NCBI GenBank assembly: GCA_037962975.1
Contig: CM075674.1
Span: forward strand, 41,368,501-41,432,500
DNA length: 64,000 nucleotides
DNA from: Clitoria ternatea
Taxonomy: Eukaryota > Streptophyta > Magnoliopsida > Fabales > Fabaceae
Direction: 5' to 3'
The position numbers and the translations under genes were made by a program. The notes below the pieces were generated by a model. The model made no database searches. It was given only the letters and a program-made list of their open reading frames with translations, and was not told the DNA's origin. Below, one piece after another: positions 35,274 through 46,736 of the stretch (its first letter is position 1; each line of letters starts with the position of its first letter).

Positions 35274-36026
35274 TTGTTGAAGGAAAACGCTGATCTATTC
35301 GCTTGGAGCCCCGCCGATATGCCGGGCATCGACACCAATACAATCTGTCACTCACTCAACCTCGAGCAAGATGCTAAGCCAGTGTCCCAAAGACCCAGGA
35401 AAATAGGCTCCGGTCACAAAAGCACAGTTAAGGAAGAAACAGAGAAGCTCTTGTCCACAAAATTCATCAGGGAGGTCAAGTACCCTACTTGGTTATTAAA
35501 CGTGGTTATGGTAAAGAAGTTAAATGGTAAATGGCGGATGTGCGTGGACTTCATCGATCTAAATAAGGTGTGTCCCAAGGATCCCTATCCTTTACCTAGT
35601 ATTGATAGTTTAGTAGATGGTACTTCAAGTTACAGGATGCTGAGCTTCATGGATGGTTACTCAGGTTACAACCATATCCGAATGGACCCAAGAGATGAAG
35701 AGAAGACGGCCTTCATCACTGGGGGCGCCAACTATTGCTACCGGGTGATGCTGTTCGGCCTGAAAAATATGGGACCAACCTACCAAAGGTTGGTCGGCAA
35801 AATATTCGCCAAACAGATTGGAAGGAACATGGAGGTGTACGTGGACGATATGGTAGTAAAGACCAAGCAAGCCGAGTTGCATGTACAGGACTTGGAAGAG
35901 ACATTCGCTAAGTTACGCAGGCATAATATGCGACTGAATCCTGAAAAGGGCTCTTTCGAGAACCAGGGAGGAAAGTTCCTAGGATATATGCTCACTTACA
36001 GGGGCGTTGAGGCTAACCCTGACTAG
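35274..36026 (+). pseudogene. Tat element reverse transcriptase
   Basis: 250 open codons: LFAWSPADMPGID, FIREVKYPTWLLNVVMVKK, GKWRMCVDFIDLNKVCPKD, SFMDGYSGYNHIRM and the catalytic block VYVDDMVV near residue 188, then the thumb start (KGSFENQGGKFLGYM). It ends at a TAG after VEANPD, where related elements read through into RNase H. The palm and catalytic Asp pair are intact; the 3' part is interrupted. The Tat lineage is diagnosed together with the double RNase H that follows. Confidence 0.9.
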
Positions 36027-37030
36027 TGTCAGGCCATCTTAGGGATACGAAGTCCCCAAAACATCAAAGAAGTTCAACTCTGGTTCTTTTCGAAATTTTC
36101 TAAAAAGTCCATGCCATTCAATAAGGTGTTAAAAAATACAGATGCATTCGAATGGACCTTGGATTGTGAGCAGGCCTTCTAGAATCTTAAAAATTACCTG
36201 GCGTCCCCCAATCTTGACACAATCGAAAGCAAGTTCAGACTTGATTCTCTATCTTTTAGGAGGAGCCGAAGCGGTAAGTTCAGTCTTAGTCCAAGAGGAT
36301 GGCCCAATCTAGAAACCAGTATACTTCACCAGCAAGACGTTACAAGGAGCTGAAACACGGTACCAACAGGTGGAAAAATTCACCTACAGCCTGGTCATAG
36401 ATGCCTGACGATTCCGCCCCTACGTCCACAGTCATCAAATAGTGGTGTGGATGGATCAAATGCTGGGGAAAATTCTTCAGAAGCTAGAGATTGCAGGGCG
36501 CATGGTGTCTTGGGCTATCAAATTATCCGAGTATGGTATCCGGTATGAACCCCGAGGACCCATAAAAGCCCAGATATTGGCAGAATTTCTAGTAGAATTA
36601 GGAGAAGACAAAGACGAATATGAAGCAGATCATGGCCTATGGACCCTCTCAGTAGATGGCTCCTCAAATGCTAAAGGAAGTAGAGCAGGTATTGTCCTAG
36701 AATCCTCAACCGGACTAATTATTAAGGAATTGCTGCCATTCCGATTCAAAGCCAGCAATAACCAAGCAGAGTATGAAGCACTCATTGCGGGACTACAGAC
36801 CGTTGCCAACCTAAGCGCCCGATGCGTTTAGGCAAAGACCAACTCTCAACTAGTAGCTCGACAGATTAAAGGGTCATACCAAACCAAAGACCCAACCCTC
36901 ACAAAGTACCTGACCCGAGTAAAAGAAATAACCCAAAGCCTAAAACATTTTCGGATCGTCCATGTTCCGCGAGTGGCCAAAGAGCGAGCCGACACCTTGT
37001 CCAAGCTCGCCAGCACAGTCAAAGCGGGAA
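36027..37030 (+). pseudogene. Tat element: RNase H plus second (archaeal-type) RNase H
   Basis: First RNase H, decayed, about 36200-36600: GGAEAVSSVLVQEDG, YFTSKTLQGAETRYQ, SWAIKLSEYGIRYEPRG. The second RNase H begins near 36640 with LSVDGSSNAKGSRAGIVL (first Asp) and NNQAEYEALIAGL (Glu). After a TAG it continues TNSQLVARQIKGSYQ, where the usual Asp is Asn, then RADTLSKLAS. Two RNase H domains in a row is the accepted signature of the Tat lineage of plant Ty3/gypsy elements. The Asn change and stops indicate loss of activity. Confidence 0.87.
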
Positions 37031-37681
37031 TCTTAAGATAATTGTCCAGATTGTCCTAGAAGAACCTACCATCCAGGAAATACAGTAGATCCTCCAGGAG
37101 AGTGAAGTCCAAATTGAATATACATGGATGACCCCTATTGTTGATTTCTTGAAACAGGGAGTTTTGTCAGAGGAATGACAACAAGGCAAAAAGTTACAAG
37201 TTCAAGCGGCCAACTACACTCTAATAGATGGACATCTGTACAAGAGGGGTTTCACCGTGCCATTCTTAAAGTGCTTAAATGAAGAGCAGGCCGACTATGT
37301 CATGCGAGAGCTACACTCGGGGATTTGCAGTCTCCATGGGGGAGCTTGACCCTTGGCCACCCGTGTTCTCCGAGCAGGATATTTCTGGCCCACCCTATGA
37401 TCTGATTATTCTAAATTAGTGAAAAGATGTGATTCCTGCCAATGCAATGCAAACTGGATCTGTAGCCACCCGGAGCCATTACACAGAATCTTTTCGCCAT
37501 GGCCTTTCAACACCTACGGAATGGACATTCTGGGCCCCTTCCCCTTAGGAAAAGGGCAGCTCAAATTCCTCCTGTAGCCATAGACTTCTTTACCAAGTGG
37601 ATTGAAGCGGAAGCCTTAGCTACTATCATAGTGGCTAAAGTTCAAACATTCACATGGAAAAACATCATTTTCCAACACGGC
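37031..37681 (+). pseudogene. Tat integrase, N-terminal part, cut by Athila-2
   Basis: The zinc-binding module is visible as ELHSGICSLHGG and RCDSCQ, followed by PWPFNTYGMDILGPFP with the first catalytic Asp, and FFTKWIEAEAL. Two or more stops and a one-base slip occur, so the reading moves between frames near 37560. The sequence reaches NIIFQHG and is interrupted at 37681. It resumes at 46737 with the expected next block. Confidence 0.85.
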
Positions 37682-39260
37682 TGGTGTGAAAATCCTGAGC
37701 CATTAGCTTGATGCATATTTCTCGGAGGATTTATCTTTTGGCAAGTGCACAAATCGTTAAATTTGTAATATATTTGATCATTGCCAAAGGGATTATGGTA
37801 ATTACCTCAATCTTGGACTAGTACAAGCTGAACCAACACAATGCAGTATAATATTCATTCTGTTTTTGTTGTTTTAATGCTTTCTATGTTTCTGTATTTT
37901 TAGAAACAATATGAAAGGTAAAGTGAACTTAATGGAAGAGAGGTTAGGATTGTTTCAGCTTACAATTTCATCAAGAAACATGCAATTAAGGTTCAATCAA
38001 GCTTTAGACTCAAGAGGACAATTCACAGATGGTTAATCCCTAATTCCTTAGGTGATTAACACTAATTCCTAAGCATTAAACCTAATCCCTTAGGTGTTCA
38101 ATAACAGAGAAACCTAATGCAAAAATTGAGGGTTGAACCCTAACTATTCACCTAATTAATAGGCCTGAATTAGTTAGGAAGCTGGAAGTTACCTAAGCCT
38201 CAACCATGATTCCTCATTGGTGAGGTTCTTCATTGGATCTGAATTTGTCAATTCAGCAATGGAACTCTACTCCTTAACTTGTTCTCCTCATGATTTAGAA
38301 GTTGAATTCCTCAATACACCTTCAAGAATTCATTACAAGCCTTAGCAATCCCAACCCTAGGGGTTTAGAAACCCATGGATGTGGAATCAGCAAGTGGAAC
38401 GCAGAGAGCCATGGAAGAGAGAATTTAGTGAGAGAAAATGTTTAGAGAGAAGTTGAAAATCAGAAAAATGAATGATGTATTATTGCCTCTATGTTAAATT
38501 ACATTAAGATTACAAATATATAGGTTTCTTGCGTTGAACTAACTAATTAAATATCCTAAATCGTGGAATTACCCTATAAGGGCTTACGAGCAAATAACTA
38601 AAGATAATAAAACTGAAAAACTAACTTAAAAACAGCAAATCAAGTCTCTAAAACATGCGCGTAGGAACGCCCAATCCCCAGCATATCAACGCTGGCCTTC
38701 TGCTTGAATAAAAACTGGGTGCTTAACGTGCGTATGACATGCATGTACGTACGCTGAGCCACTGACTTGAAAAAAATAGCATCAGATGCTTCCGCGCGTC
38801 AGTAGCCTCATCCAGCGTACATATGTTGAGCTTCTGACTTAGATAAAATGCATTATGTTTCCACGCATACGTACGCTGAGCATTCAGCGTATGTACGCTA
38901 ACTCTCTGACTTGAATTTTCTTCTTTTTTTAGGTTCTGCTTGTGAGATCGTAGGTACGCTAATGGGCCAATGTAGATATGCTGGTATCATTGCGCCTAGA
39001 TCCTGCAAAACACACATAAATAAATGCCTAGCGTAGGAACGTTGGCTTTCTAATGTAGGTACACTAGGTTAGTGGAAATCATAATTACTCATATGTTTAT
39101 CTTTTTAACCATTTTCTTGCACAATTCAATCATAATTCAATTAAATGACTAAAACAAGAATTAAAACTAAATCATTACATAATTAATATTAAACTTAACA
39201 ATATTTGATGAATTGAGTTAAATTAAAGATGAATTTATTAAGTCTTTTCAAGACTTATCA
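37682..39260 (-). repeat. Athila-2 3' LTR
   Basis: 1579 bp. Contains GCGTA-NN-TACGC motifs at 38653-39063. Positions 38141-38532 match 45617-46008 of the other LTR without any mismatch, though both sides are diverged. Confidence 0.92.
38653..39063. repeat. GCGTA-NN-TACGC motif array in the Athila-2 3' LTR
   Basis: Words such as GTACGTACGCTGAGC, CAGCGTATGTACGCT and GCGTAGGAACG, many one or two bases off. The same array lies at 46130-46555 in the other LTR. Confidence 0.78.
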
Positions 39261-39275
39261 CATCCCCAAACTTAA
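39261..39275 (-). other. Athila-2 polypurine tract
   Basis: Minus strand reads TTTAAGTTTGGGGATG up to the LTR start TGATAAG. Near-copies of TAAGTTTGGGGA recur at 40007-40020 and 40374-40385, inside the element. Confidence 0.75.
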
Positions 39276-41987
39276 AGCTTGCTTGTCCCCAAGCAAGAAC
39301 TTAGATTAATTAATAAATAGCAATTACTTAAGACAATCAACCTTCCCTTAACTTAATTCATACCATAATTATTGCATACCCTTCATGCTTTGTTTCTGCA
39401 ACTTCTAAAAATATAATTACTCACACTTTCCTTTGGGAACAAATTGGTGAAGCTTCCTTACATGGATCAGTGTTTCACTCTTCCCTCAGTGTATAGGGTT
39501 AATTAAATGCACTCATCACCTGCATAATTGTTAGATCAACATAGGCTTGCAACAGTTCTAAACATCATGAAATATATGCTAACACAATTGGATTAGCAAG
39601 GGCTTTTTAAGCTTGTAATAGGATTAGGCTACAGGCTCCATTTTTATTTTTCTAGTCAGTGTTGGATTAAAAGATGTGCCCACTGATGCCTTGCCTCAAT
39701 CTTAACTTAAATTCCTCTACTAACTAGCTCTTTTGCTTTCATTATTATTTTTTTTAGATGAAGGATAACTCACTAACTACTATGCTTTGCACCTTACTCT
39801 TTTTCAGTCCTTTGGACTTTTTCTTTTTCTTTCTTTCATATTTTTTTTCAATACTAGTTTTTTATTGTTGTTGTGGTTCTTTGCACCTTCTTCTTTCTGA
39901 TTTTTCACTTTTCTTTTGCTTTTGCTGTTTCTCCTTTCATATCTCAAAATTCCCATCAATAATTAATGTCAGAGTGTGTCCTTTAATTGCTGTTAGGCAC
40001 ACTCTTCATCCCCAAACTTAGAACTTGCTAGTCCCTAGCAGTAAGGTAAGACTTAGCAATCCATCAGTGGTACATCCAGGGATAATTCACTTGGTTTTTC
40101 TTAGATAAATAGGCTTATAAAGTTAGGTACATAATCAGAACTCAGGCTCAAACATAAGTATTAGGTCAAAGGATAATTAATAATACTAAGGATGGCTAAT
40201 TTTGGTTCTAGCTAATTTACAAAGAAGGCCTTCATCATTTCTAATTGGCCAACATATAATCATTTAGTAACCACTAAAGCAAATTCTGTCTCACTAACAA
40301 AAAATGCAGGCACACTCAGAAAATAAAAGAAAGGCTCAAAAGCTAATACATTATAGGTAATCAGCCAATCATGTCCCCAAACTTAATGTAAGATTATAAA
40401 TTTAGATTGCTAACTAACATGATGAATAAACAACTAAGTAATGATGAAAAATAAGTATAGATAGGGATCATGAATCAAGTAATGCCAATTAATTAATTCA
40501 TCCAGTTGATACCTAGGAATCAACATACTTTAAATTATTGAGATGAATTCTAACTTAAACATAATTAACATATTTCAAAAGTGAATAAAATCAGAGTATA
40601 GATCACTTCCCTTTTTTTACCTTTATGGCATGGATTTTGTGAACAAACGATTACAATAAGTAAGAAATACAATTAAAATAACAAATTACAATTAAACAAG
40701 AAGGAGGAAAATTAGTTTCATTACAACTGAAAATAGATACGTTGTTCAAAATAAAGTCTTAGAACTCTCCATTTCAACAAATATTTTTTTTTGGTTTCCT
40801 AATAATCCTTTGTGATCTTGTGGACATGATGAATGAAAAGCAAAGTATTTATACTGCCTAAAAGGGTGCAATGCATGACAAATAAAACCATAGAAAAATG
40901 AAAGTGTAAGATGAATAAACATGATGGATGCTTAAATTTTTGAAATTGAAACGGTGGAATGCCATAGATTAAGTAGAAAACTGAAATTATGGAGGGAAAA
41001 GGTGTTACCTTTCAAGAGAAGCCAAGAATTGTACCCTTTCCTCTTCAATCGTCTAGTTTCCCACGTAATCTAGTGTTCGTACGCTGGGAGGAAATAAAAG
41101 GGGTATTTATACTGCTTATACCACGCGTAGGTACACTAGTCATGAGCGTAAAGACGCTCATCTTCTGGTTGCAACAAATTTTCCCTTTCTGATGCTCGTA
41201 CAAACGCTCAGGCTCAAGCGTATAAACGCTGGCATTCTATTTTCATCAGGTTAAAAAATATGGTTTGCGTGTAGATACGCTGAAATGTGAGCATAGGTAT
41301 GCTCAAATTAAGACTTACAGGTAATCCTAATTCTGAACCACGCTGCAAGCGTGCTAGATCTCGCTTAAGCGCATGGCATACACTGTGACACATGTATATA
41401 CGCCTAGCTCCCAGCGTATGTACACTCATATTCTGGTTTCATCAATTGGCTATTTCGAGGTCCAGCGTATGTACGCTGACCCTGGGCGTATGTACGCCCA
41501 CATTCAGTTGTATCAGGTGGTCAAGTCTGGGTCGCGCGTATATACGCTGACCCTGGGCGTATGTACGCCCACTCACTAGTTATATTAGGTGGTAAAGTCT
41601 GGGTCACGCGTATGTACGCTGACCCTGGGCGTATGTACGCCCACTCTCTGGTTTTCAAGTTCCCTTTTATTACTTAATTACAGAACCTCGGCGTAGGAAC
41701 GTTGAGCATCAGCGTAAATACGCTGGATTTATTTCCATTATTAAAGCAACAGACCCACCACGCGTAGGTATGTTGGGGTCCTGGCGTATGTACGCCAGCT
41801 TTCAGGTCCAAAACTCTTATTCTTTTACTGATGCACGCTGAAATCCAACGTATATACGCTCAAACTGTATTCACACATTTTCAAGCTTTTTCAGTCTTTT
41901 CTTCTTTCTCCATATTTACTTTTCTTTTGTTTTTAGTATTTATAAGGAAATTTAAAGTAACAAAGAACCAACATGAAACACAAAATG
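39276..41987 (-). other. Athila-2 non-coding interior with GCGTA-NN-TACGC array
   Basis: No gene. T-rich and A-rich runs at 39745-39950. The motif array spans 41085-41860. Inside it, 41455-41650 is a tandem repeat with a period near 72 bp, each unit carrying one GCGTATGTACGC-type and one GGGCGTATGTACGCCC site. Confidence 0.75.
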
Positions 41988-43355
41988 TGTTATTCAAGTG
42001 GCCTCAATACTCAAGAGGGGGGTGAATTGAGTTTTTAAAAAATTTACTTGGAATGCCTTTGAACTTAGTTCTTTTATCACAAGTTTAAGGTTTATGCAAG
42101 AAAAGGCAAGTTTAGTGCAAGAAACAATGCAATACAAGAGATAAATGATGCTGAAGCAATTTATCAAACACTTGGTATGCAATACTCTAAAGCAACTGGT
42201 TCAAGCAAGCTCAAGTAGGTAAATCACAATCAATCAACAACAAACCAATCAAATGCAATGTATGAATGTAAAAGAGTAAGGGAGAAGAGCTTCAAACCAA
42301 TTTAACGAGTTCCACCACCCCGGTGTACGTCTCGCCTTTAAGCAACCCACTTGAAGGATTTCCACTATTGAGAATTTGATATTACAAACTTTGAGCAATT
42401 GCAGCTTCCTAGTGTCCCACACTCAAGAACTCAATCCTCACAAGCAAAGGGTAACCCACCCAATCTCATAATCTCTCAATAACCCAAAGGTTGAACGCCA
42501 ACCTTTGTGACCACTCAACCTAGAGTGAAAACCTTGGTGTTTGGTGATGATGTTTACAAGATATATACTCTCAATAGAGTGAATAGGCAATTGAAAGCTC
42601 ACACAATTTCTAACTCTCAACAAGGGAGGATATACAAATTCTAGCACAATGTTCTTAGAATATACAAGAAAATGAACTCACTAAGCACAAATGTAAGTGA
42701 AGATTGATTGCCTCTTGTTTCTTATTTTGTGCTTGAGTTGAAGAGCAATTTATAGACCCTTGAAGCTGTCCCAAAGTCCTTCTAGCCGTTACAAATCATG
42801 GTTCCAGCTTGTCTCTGCGTATAGTGGGTTTTGGGTGCTTGTTTCCACTTAAATCTGTCTTTTTAGTGATGTTTCCCACTTCTTGAATCGATTCACAGCT
42901 TCTCGAATCGATTCAGGACATTCTAACTTGGATATTTTGGACTTCCAGGTTCGTATGAATTGATTCAGGCTTTCGTGAATCGATTCAGGCTGTTCTGTTT
43001 TGTGTTCCTGAGCTGTCAGCTTCGTATGAATTGATTTAGGCCTTGGTGAATCGATTTAGGACATTCTGTTTCCAAGTTTTTGTGACTTCCAGGGCTCTGA
43101 ATCGATTCATTCGTGTGTGAATTGATTCAGGCAACGCTGTTTGATGTTTTTCCATGCCTTGTGATGTTTCCTTGATGCATTTTGAGTCATGGTTCCTCTC
43201 CTTTATCTTTATGCATTGCTTTCTTGATTCTTTGATCATTTGGGAGCGTTTTCTTCATGATTTCTTGAATCTCTTGATTTGATACATCAATTATAATCAT
43301 TTTATTTGTTTTTGATCCATGAAGTTCTTCTTATTCTTATGCCTTGTCATTATCA
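41988..43355 (-). repeat. Solo LTR of a Copia element related to Copia-1
   Basis: Starts TGTTATTCAAGTGGCC and ends TGTCATTATCA, matching the Copia-1 LTR (9357-10753) over its length, with no gag or pol beside it. About 1.37 kb. The flanks AAATG and AAACC do not form a clean 5-bp duplication, so one edge may be off: similarity could run to about 43375. Its array uses GAATCGATTC in place of TAATCGATTA. Confidence 0.82.
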
Positions 43356-43619
43356 AAACCTATTAACAACCTGCAAATACAAAATGAAAAATGGATATTG
43401 TACAATGGTATGACTACAAAACATAAAATTGATTTTTTTTTTCAAATAAAGGAATTGAGATGCATGAATAGAAACTACCTACATGGAGAGAAAGAGATGG
43501 TGTCAAGGTGCATACTTTGTGGTTCATTATACAAGGAATGGAGGTGAGCATAAGAACGCTTCTTGGGAGCATCCACTGTGTAATCCTGAAAATTCTCTTT
43601 TGTTTTTTTTCTTTTTTTT

Positions 43620-43621
<2 letters not shown>

Positions 43622-43650
<29 letters not shown>
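43622..43650. repeat. TC microsatellite
   Basis: An uninterrupted run of TC dinucleotides between poly-T tracts (43590-43620 and 43651-43690). It lies just 3' of the acidic ORF on the minus strand. Confidence 0.9.
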
Positions 43651-43661
<11 letters not shown>

Positions 43662-43725
43662 TTTCTCTCTTTTTTTTAAACTTCTCTCACTACTTTTTTT
43701 ATTTACAAGAAAAACAAACATAGGC

Positions 43726-44871
43726 TCATCCTCCAGGATCCCATTGCTTATGACTATACACTCTTGGTCTTTTAGATCTAGTTTTCTCCTTGTTATGTTT
43801 GAGGCTAATCCTCAACATAACTTTCCTCCAATCTTTCTTTTTCCAAACTTTCTGCTTTTTCTTCTTTTTCTTTTCTTCACTCTTTTTCTTTTTCTGTTTT
43901 ATATTAGTGTCCCTTTTTTTGTGCCACAAGCAATGTTCTTCTTGACTTGAGAATTTACATTTCTTTGTGATTTCCATAGCTGCAGTAGTCACCACTAGCA
44001 AACGCTCCTCATGACATGGCTGAGTTTTTTCTTCTTTTATATTTTCAACATCTAAACATGTGAACTCTTCTTGTGCATGAACCTCTACTTCTTTCTTTGC
44101 ATTCACACTTGGCTCCAACAAAATTTCAGTATCATTATTGTGTTGCCAAGATGTGGTTTCCATCTCAGCTGAGACCTTCTCCTCTTCTATCACTTCTTGC
44201 TCAACAATAGTATCTAATTGATTCTCAGCTTCCTCAATAGCTTCTGTTGTCATTTCTTCAATTTGCACTCCTGTAACACTTTCCTCATCAAAGTAATTAC
44301 CTAATGACAGCTTCTGCTCTTGTTCTTCTTTAGACCAATCTTCTTCATTCCAATCATCGAAGAATGCTTCACTAGATATACTATCATCTTCCAACTCTGA
44401 AGTATAATTCCTATCACTTTCTTGTTCACATTCTTCAATTGACTCTTTTTTCATCAAATAACCCTGAACTTTCTTATTTTCTTTTTCTTCTTTTGTTTCT
44501 ACATCAACTTCAAGTTCAGGTTCATCCATCCCAATGTTTTCTAGCTGGTTTTCTTCTTCCCCAAACTTAGTTCCCTCAGCTAGACCAACATCATCATCCC
44601 ATAGATCTTCATATTGGTCTTCTCTTCGTGCAACCTCTGTATTTCTTTGCTCTTCGGCCAATTGCTTTGCAATAAAATCCACTTGCTTCTGAATATTCAT
44701 GATTGAATTATCAAAATTTTAGAGGCCGGTTTGAGTAACTTCCATGAATTAAATCAGAATTCTTTCTAATTTTGATGGCTCCTCCTCAATTGGTTGTACC
44801 TCCTCTATATGGTTCATGCATAATGTTTGTGAATATTGAAGAAACTCTACTAAGGTGTCATCAAGATCCAT
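43726..44871 (-). pseudogene. Acidic coiled-coil ORF of the non-autonomous Athila-2 element
   Basis: The long open part is 43726-44700 (324 codons, from MNIQKQVDFIAKQLAEEQ). The same frame extends upstream to an ATG at 44871 (MDLDDTLVEFLQYSQ), broken by two stops near 44746 and 44719, so the parent was about 381 residues. The N-terminus looks like a coiled coil. The middle is Glu/Asp-rich (QYEDLWDDDVGLAEG, NEEDWSKEEQEQKL) with tryptophan-acidic clusters. The C-terminus is strongly basic (KKKKKKQKVWKKK). I see no zinc knuckle and no Gag or Pol motif. It takes the gag position, about 260 bases after the primer-binding site. I do not recognise a family; a structural or RNA-binding role is only a guess. 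Confidence 0.6.
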
Positions 44872-45131
44872 CACTTGTAACTTTTCACTTTCCAAAGGAA
44901 CTAGAAAAAAAAACATAAATGCAATAACTAACTACAAACAAGGCTACTGCAATGGTTAGTGCTACCACTAAAATAGCCAAAAACAACTAATAGCAAACAC
45001 TTAACACAATACCAACACTTAACAAAATCTACTCCTACAACAAAATTCACTAACAACTAGAAAAATTGCAAAGACTAAAAAAAATGGTTCAATCTAGTAC
45101 CGGTCCAAGGATTGTTGATATTACTCAATAA

Positions 45132-45149
45132 TCCCCGGCAACGGCGCCA
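45132..45149 (-). other. Athila-2 primer-binding site (Asp-tRNA)
   Basis: Minus strand reads TGGCGCCGTTGCCGGGGA, six bases from the LTR edge, the classic Asp-tRNA complement in Athila/Tat elements. Confidence 0.92.
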
Positions 45150-45155
45150 TTAACT

Positions 45156-46736
45156 TGGTGTGAAAATCCTCAGCCCTTAGCTTGATGCATATTTCTCAGA
45201 GGATTTATCTTTTGGCAAGCGTACCAATCGTTAAATTTGTAATATATTTGATCGTTCCCACAGGGATTGTGGTAGTTACCTCAATCTTGGACTAGTACAA
45301 GCTGAACCAACACAATGCAGTATAATATTCATTCTGTTTTTGTTGTTTTGATGCTTTCTATGTTTTTGTATTTTCAGAATCAATATGAAAGGTGAAGTTA
45401 ACTTAATGGAAGAGAGGTTAGGATTGCTTCAGCTTACAATTTCTTCAAGAAACATAACAATTAAGGTTCAATCAAGCTTTAGACTTAAGAGGACAATTCA
45501 CAAATGGTTAATCCCTAATTCCTTAGGTGATTAACACTAATTCCTAAGCATTAAACAATAATCCCTTAGGTGTTCAATAACAGAGAAACCTAATGCAAAA
45601 ATTAGGGGTTGGACCTTAACTATTCACCTAATTAATAGGCCTGAATTAGTTAGGAAGCTGGAAGTTACCTAAGCCTCAACCATGATTCCTCATTGGTGAG
45701 GTTCTTCATTGGATCTGAATTTGTCAATTCAGCAATGGAACTCTACTCCTTAACTTGTTCTCCTCATGATTTAGAAGTTGAATTCCTCAATACACCTTCA
45801 AGAATTCATTACAAGCCTTAGCAATCCCAACCCTAGGGGTTTAGAAACCCATGGATGTGGAATCAGCAAGTGGAACGCAGAGAGCCATGGAAGAGAGAAT
45901 TTAGTGAGAGAAAATGTTTAGAGAGAAGTTGAAAATCAGAAAAATGAATGATGTATTATTGCCTCTATGTTAAATTACATTAAGATTACAAATATATAGG
46001 TTTCTTGCCTTGAACTAACTAATTAACTATCCTAAATCGCGGAATTACCCTATAAGAGCTTACAAGCAAATAAATAAAGATAATAAAACTGAAAAACTAA
46101 CTTAAAAACAGCAAATCAGGTCTCTAAAACATGCGCGTAGGAACGCCCAATCCCCAGCGTATCAACGCTGGCCTTCTGCTTGAACAAAAATTGGGTGCTT
46201 GACGTGCGTATGGCATGCACGTACATACGCTGAGCCACTGACTTGAATAAAATAGCATCAAATGCTTCCGCGTGTCAGTACGCTCATCCAGCATACATAC
46301 GTTGAGCTTCTGACTTAGATAAAATGCATTCTGTTTCCACGCGTACGTACGCTGAGCATCCAGCGTATGTACGCTAACTCTCTGACTTGAATTTTCTTCT
46401 TTTTTTAGGTTCTGCTTGTGAGAGCGTAGGTACGATGATGGGCCAATGTAGATACGCTGGTATCACTACACCTAGATCCTGTAAAACACACATAAATAAA
46501 TGCCTAGTGTAGGAACGCTGGCTTTCTAATGTAGGTACGCTAGGTTAGTGGAAATCATAATTATTCATATGTTTATCTTTTTAACCATTTTCTTGCACAA
46601 TTCAATCATAATTTAATTAAATGACTAAAACAAGAATTAAAACTAAATCATTACATAATTAATATTAAACTTAACAATATTTGATGAATTGAGTTAAATT
46701 AGAGATGAACTTATTAAGTCTTTTCAAGACTTATCA
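45156..46736 (-). repeat. Athila-2 5' LTR
   Basis: 1581 bp, the partner of 37682-39260. It carries the GCGTA-NN-TACGC array at 46130-46555. In its first about 130 bp I count roughly a dozen differences from the other LTR; the core 45617-46008 has none. Confidence 0.92.

Larger units (their letters stand above)
37682..46736 (-). mobile_element. Athila-2: non-autonomous Athila-like LTR element
   Basis: LTRs 37682-39260 and 45156-46736 (1579 and 1581 bp), TGATAAGTC to CACACCA on the minus strand. The target duplication is ACGGC at 37677-37681 and 46737-46741, exact. An Asp-tRNA primer-binding site and a polypurine tract are present. The 5.9-kb interior has no recognisable gag, protease, RT or integrase, only one acidic ORF where gag would be. 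It also holds a solo Copia LTR. It probably moved with proteins from a related Athila element (inference). Confidence 0.92.

Noticed and set aside
44559..44570. Fourth polypurine-tract-like word in Athila-2
   Set aside because: It falls inside the acidic ORF and encodes KFGEE; likely chance.
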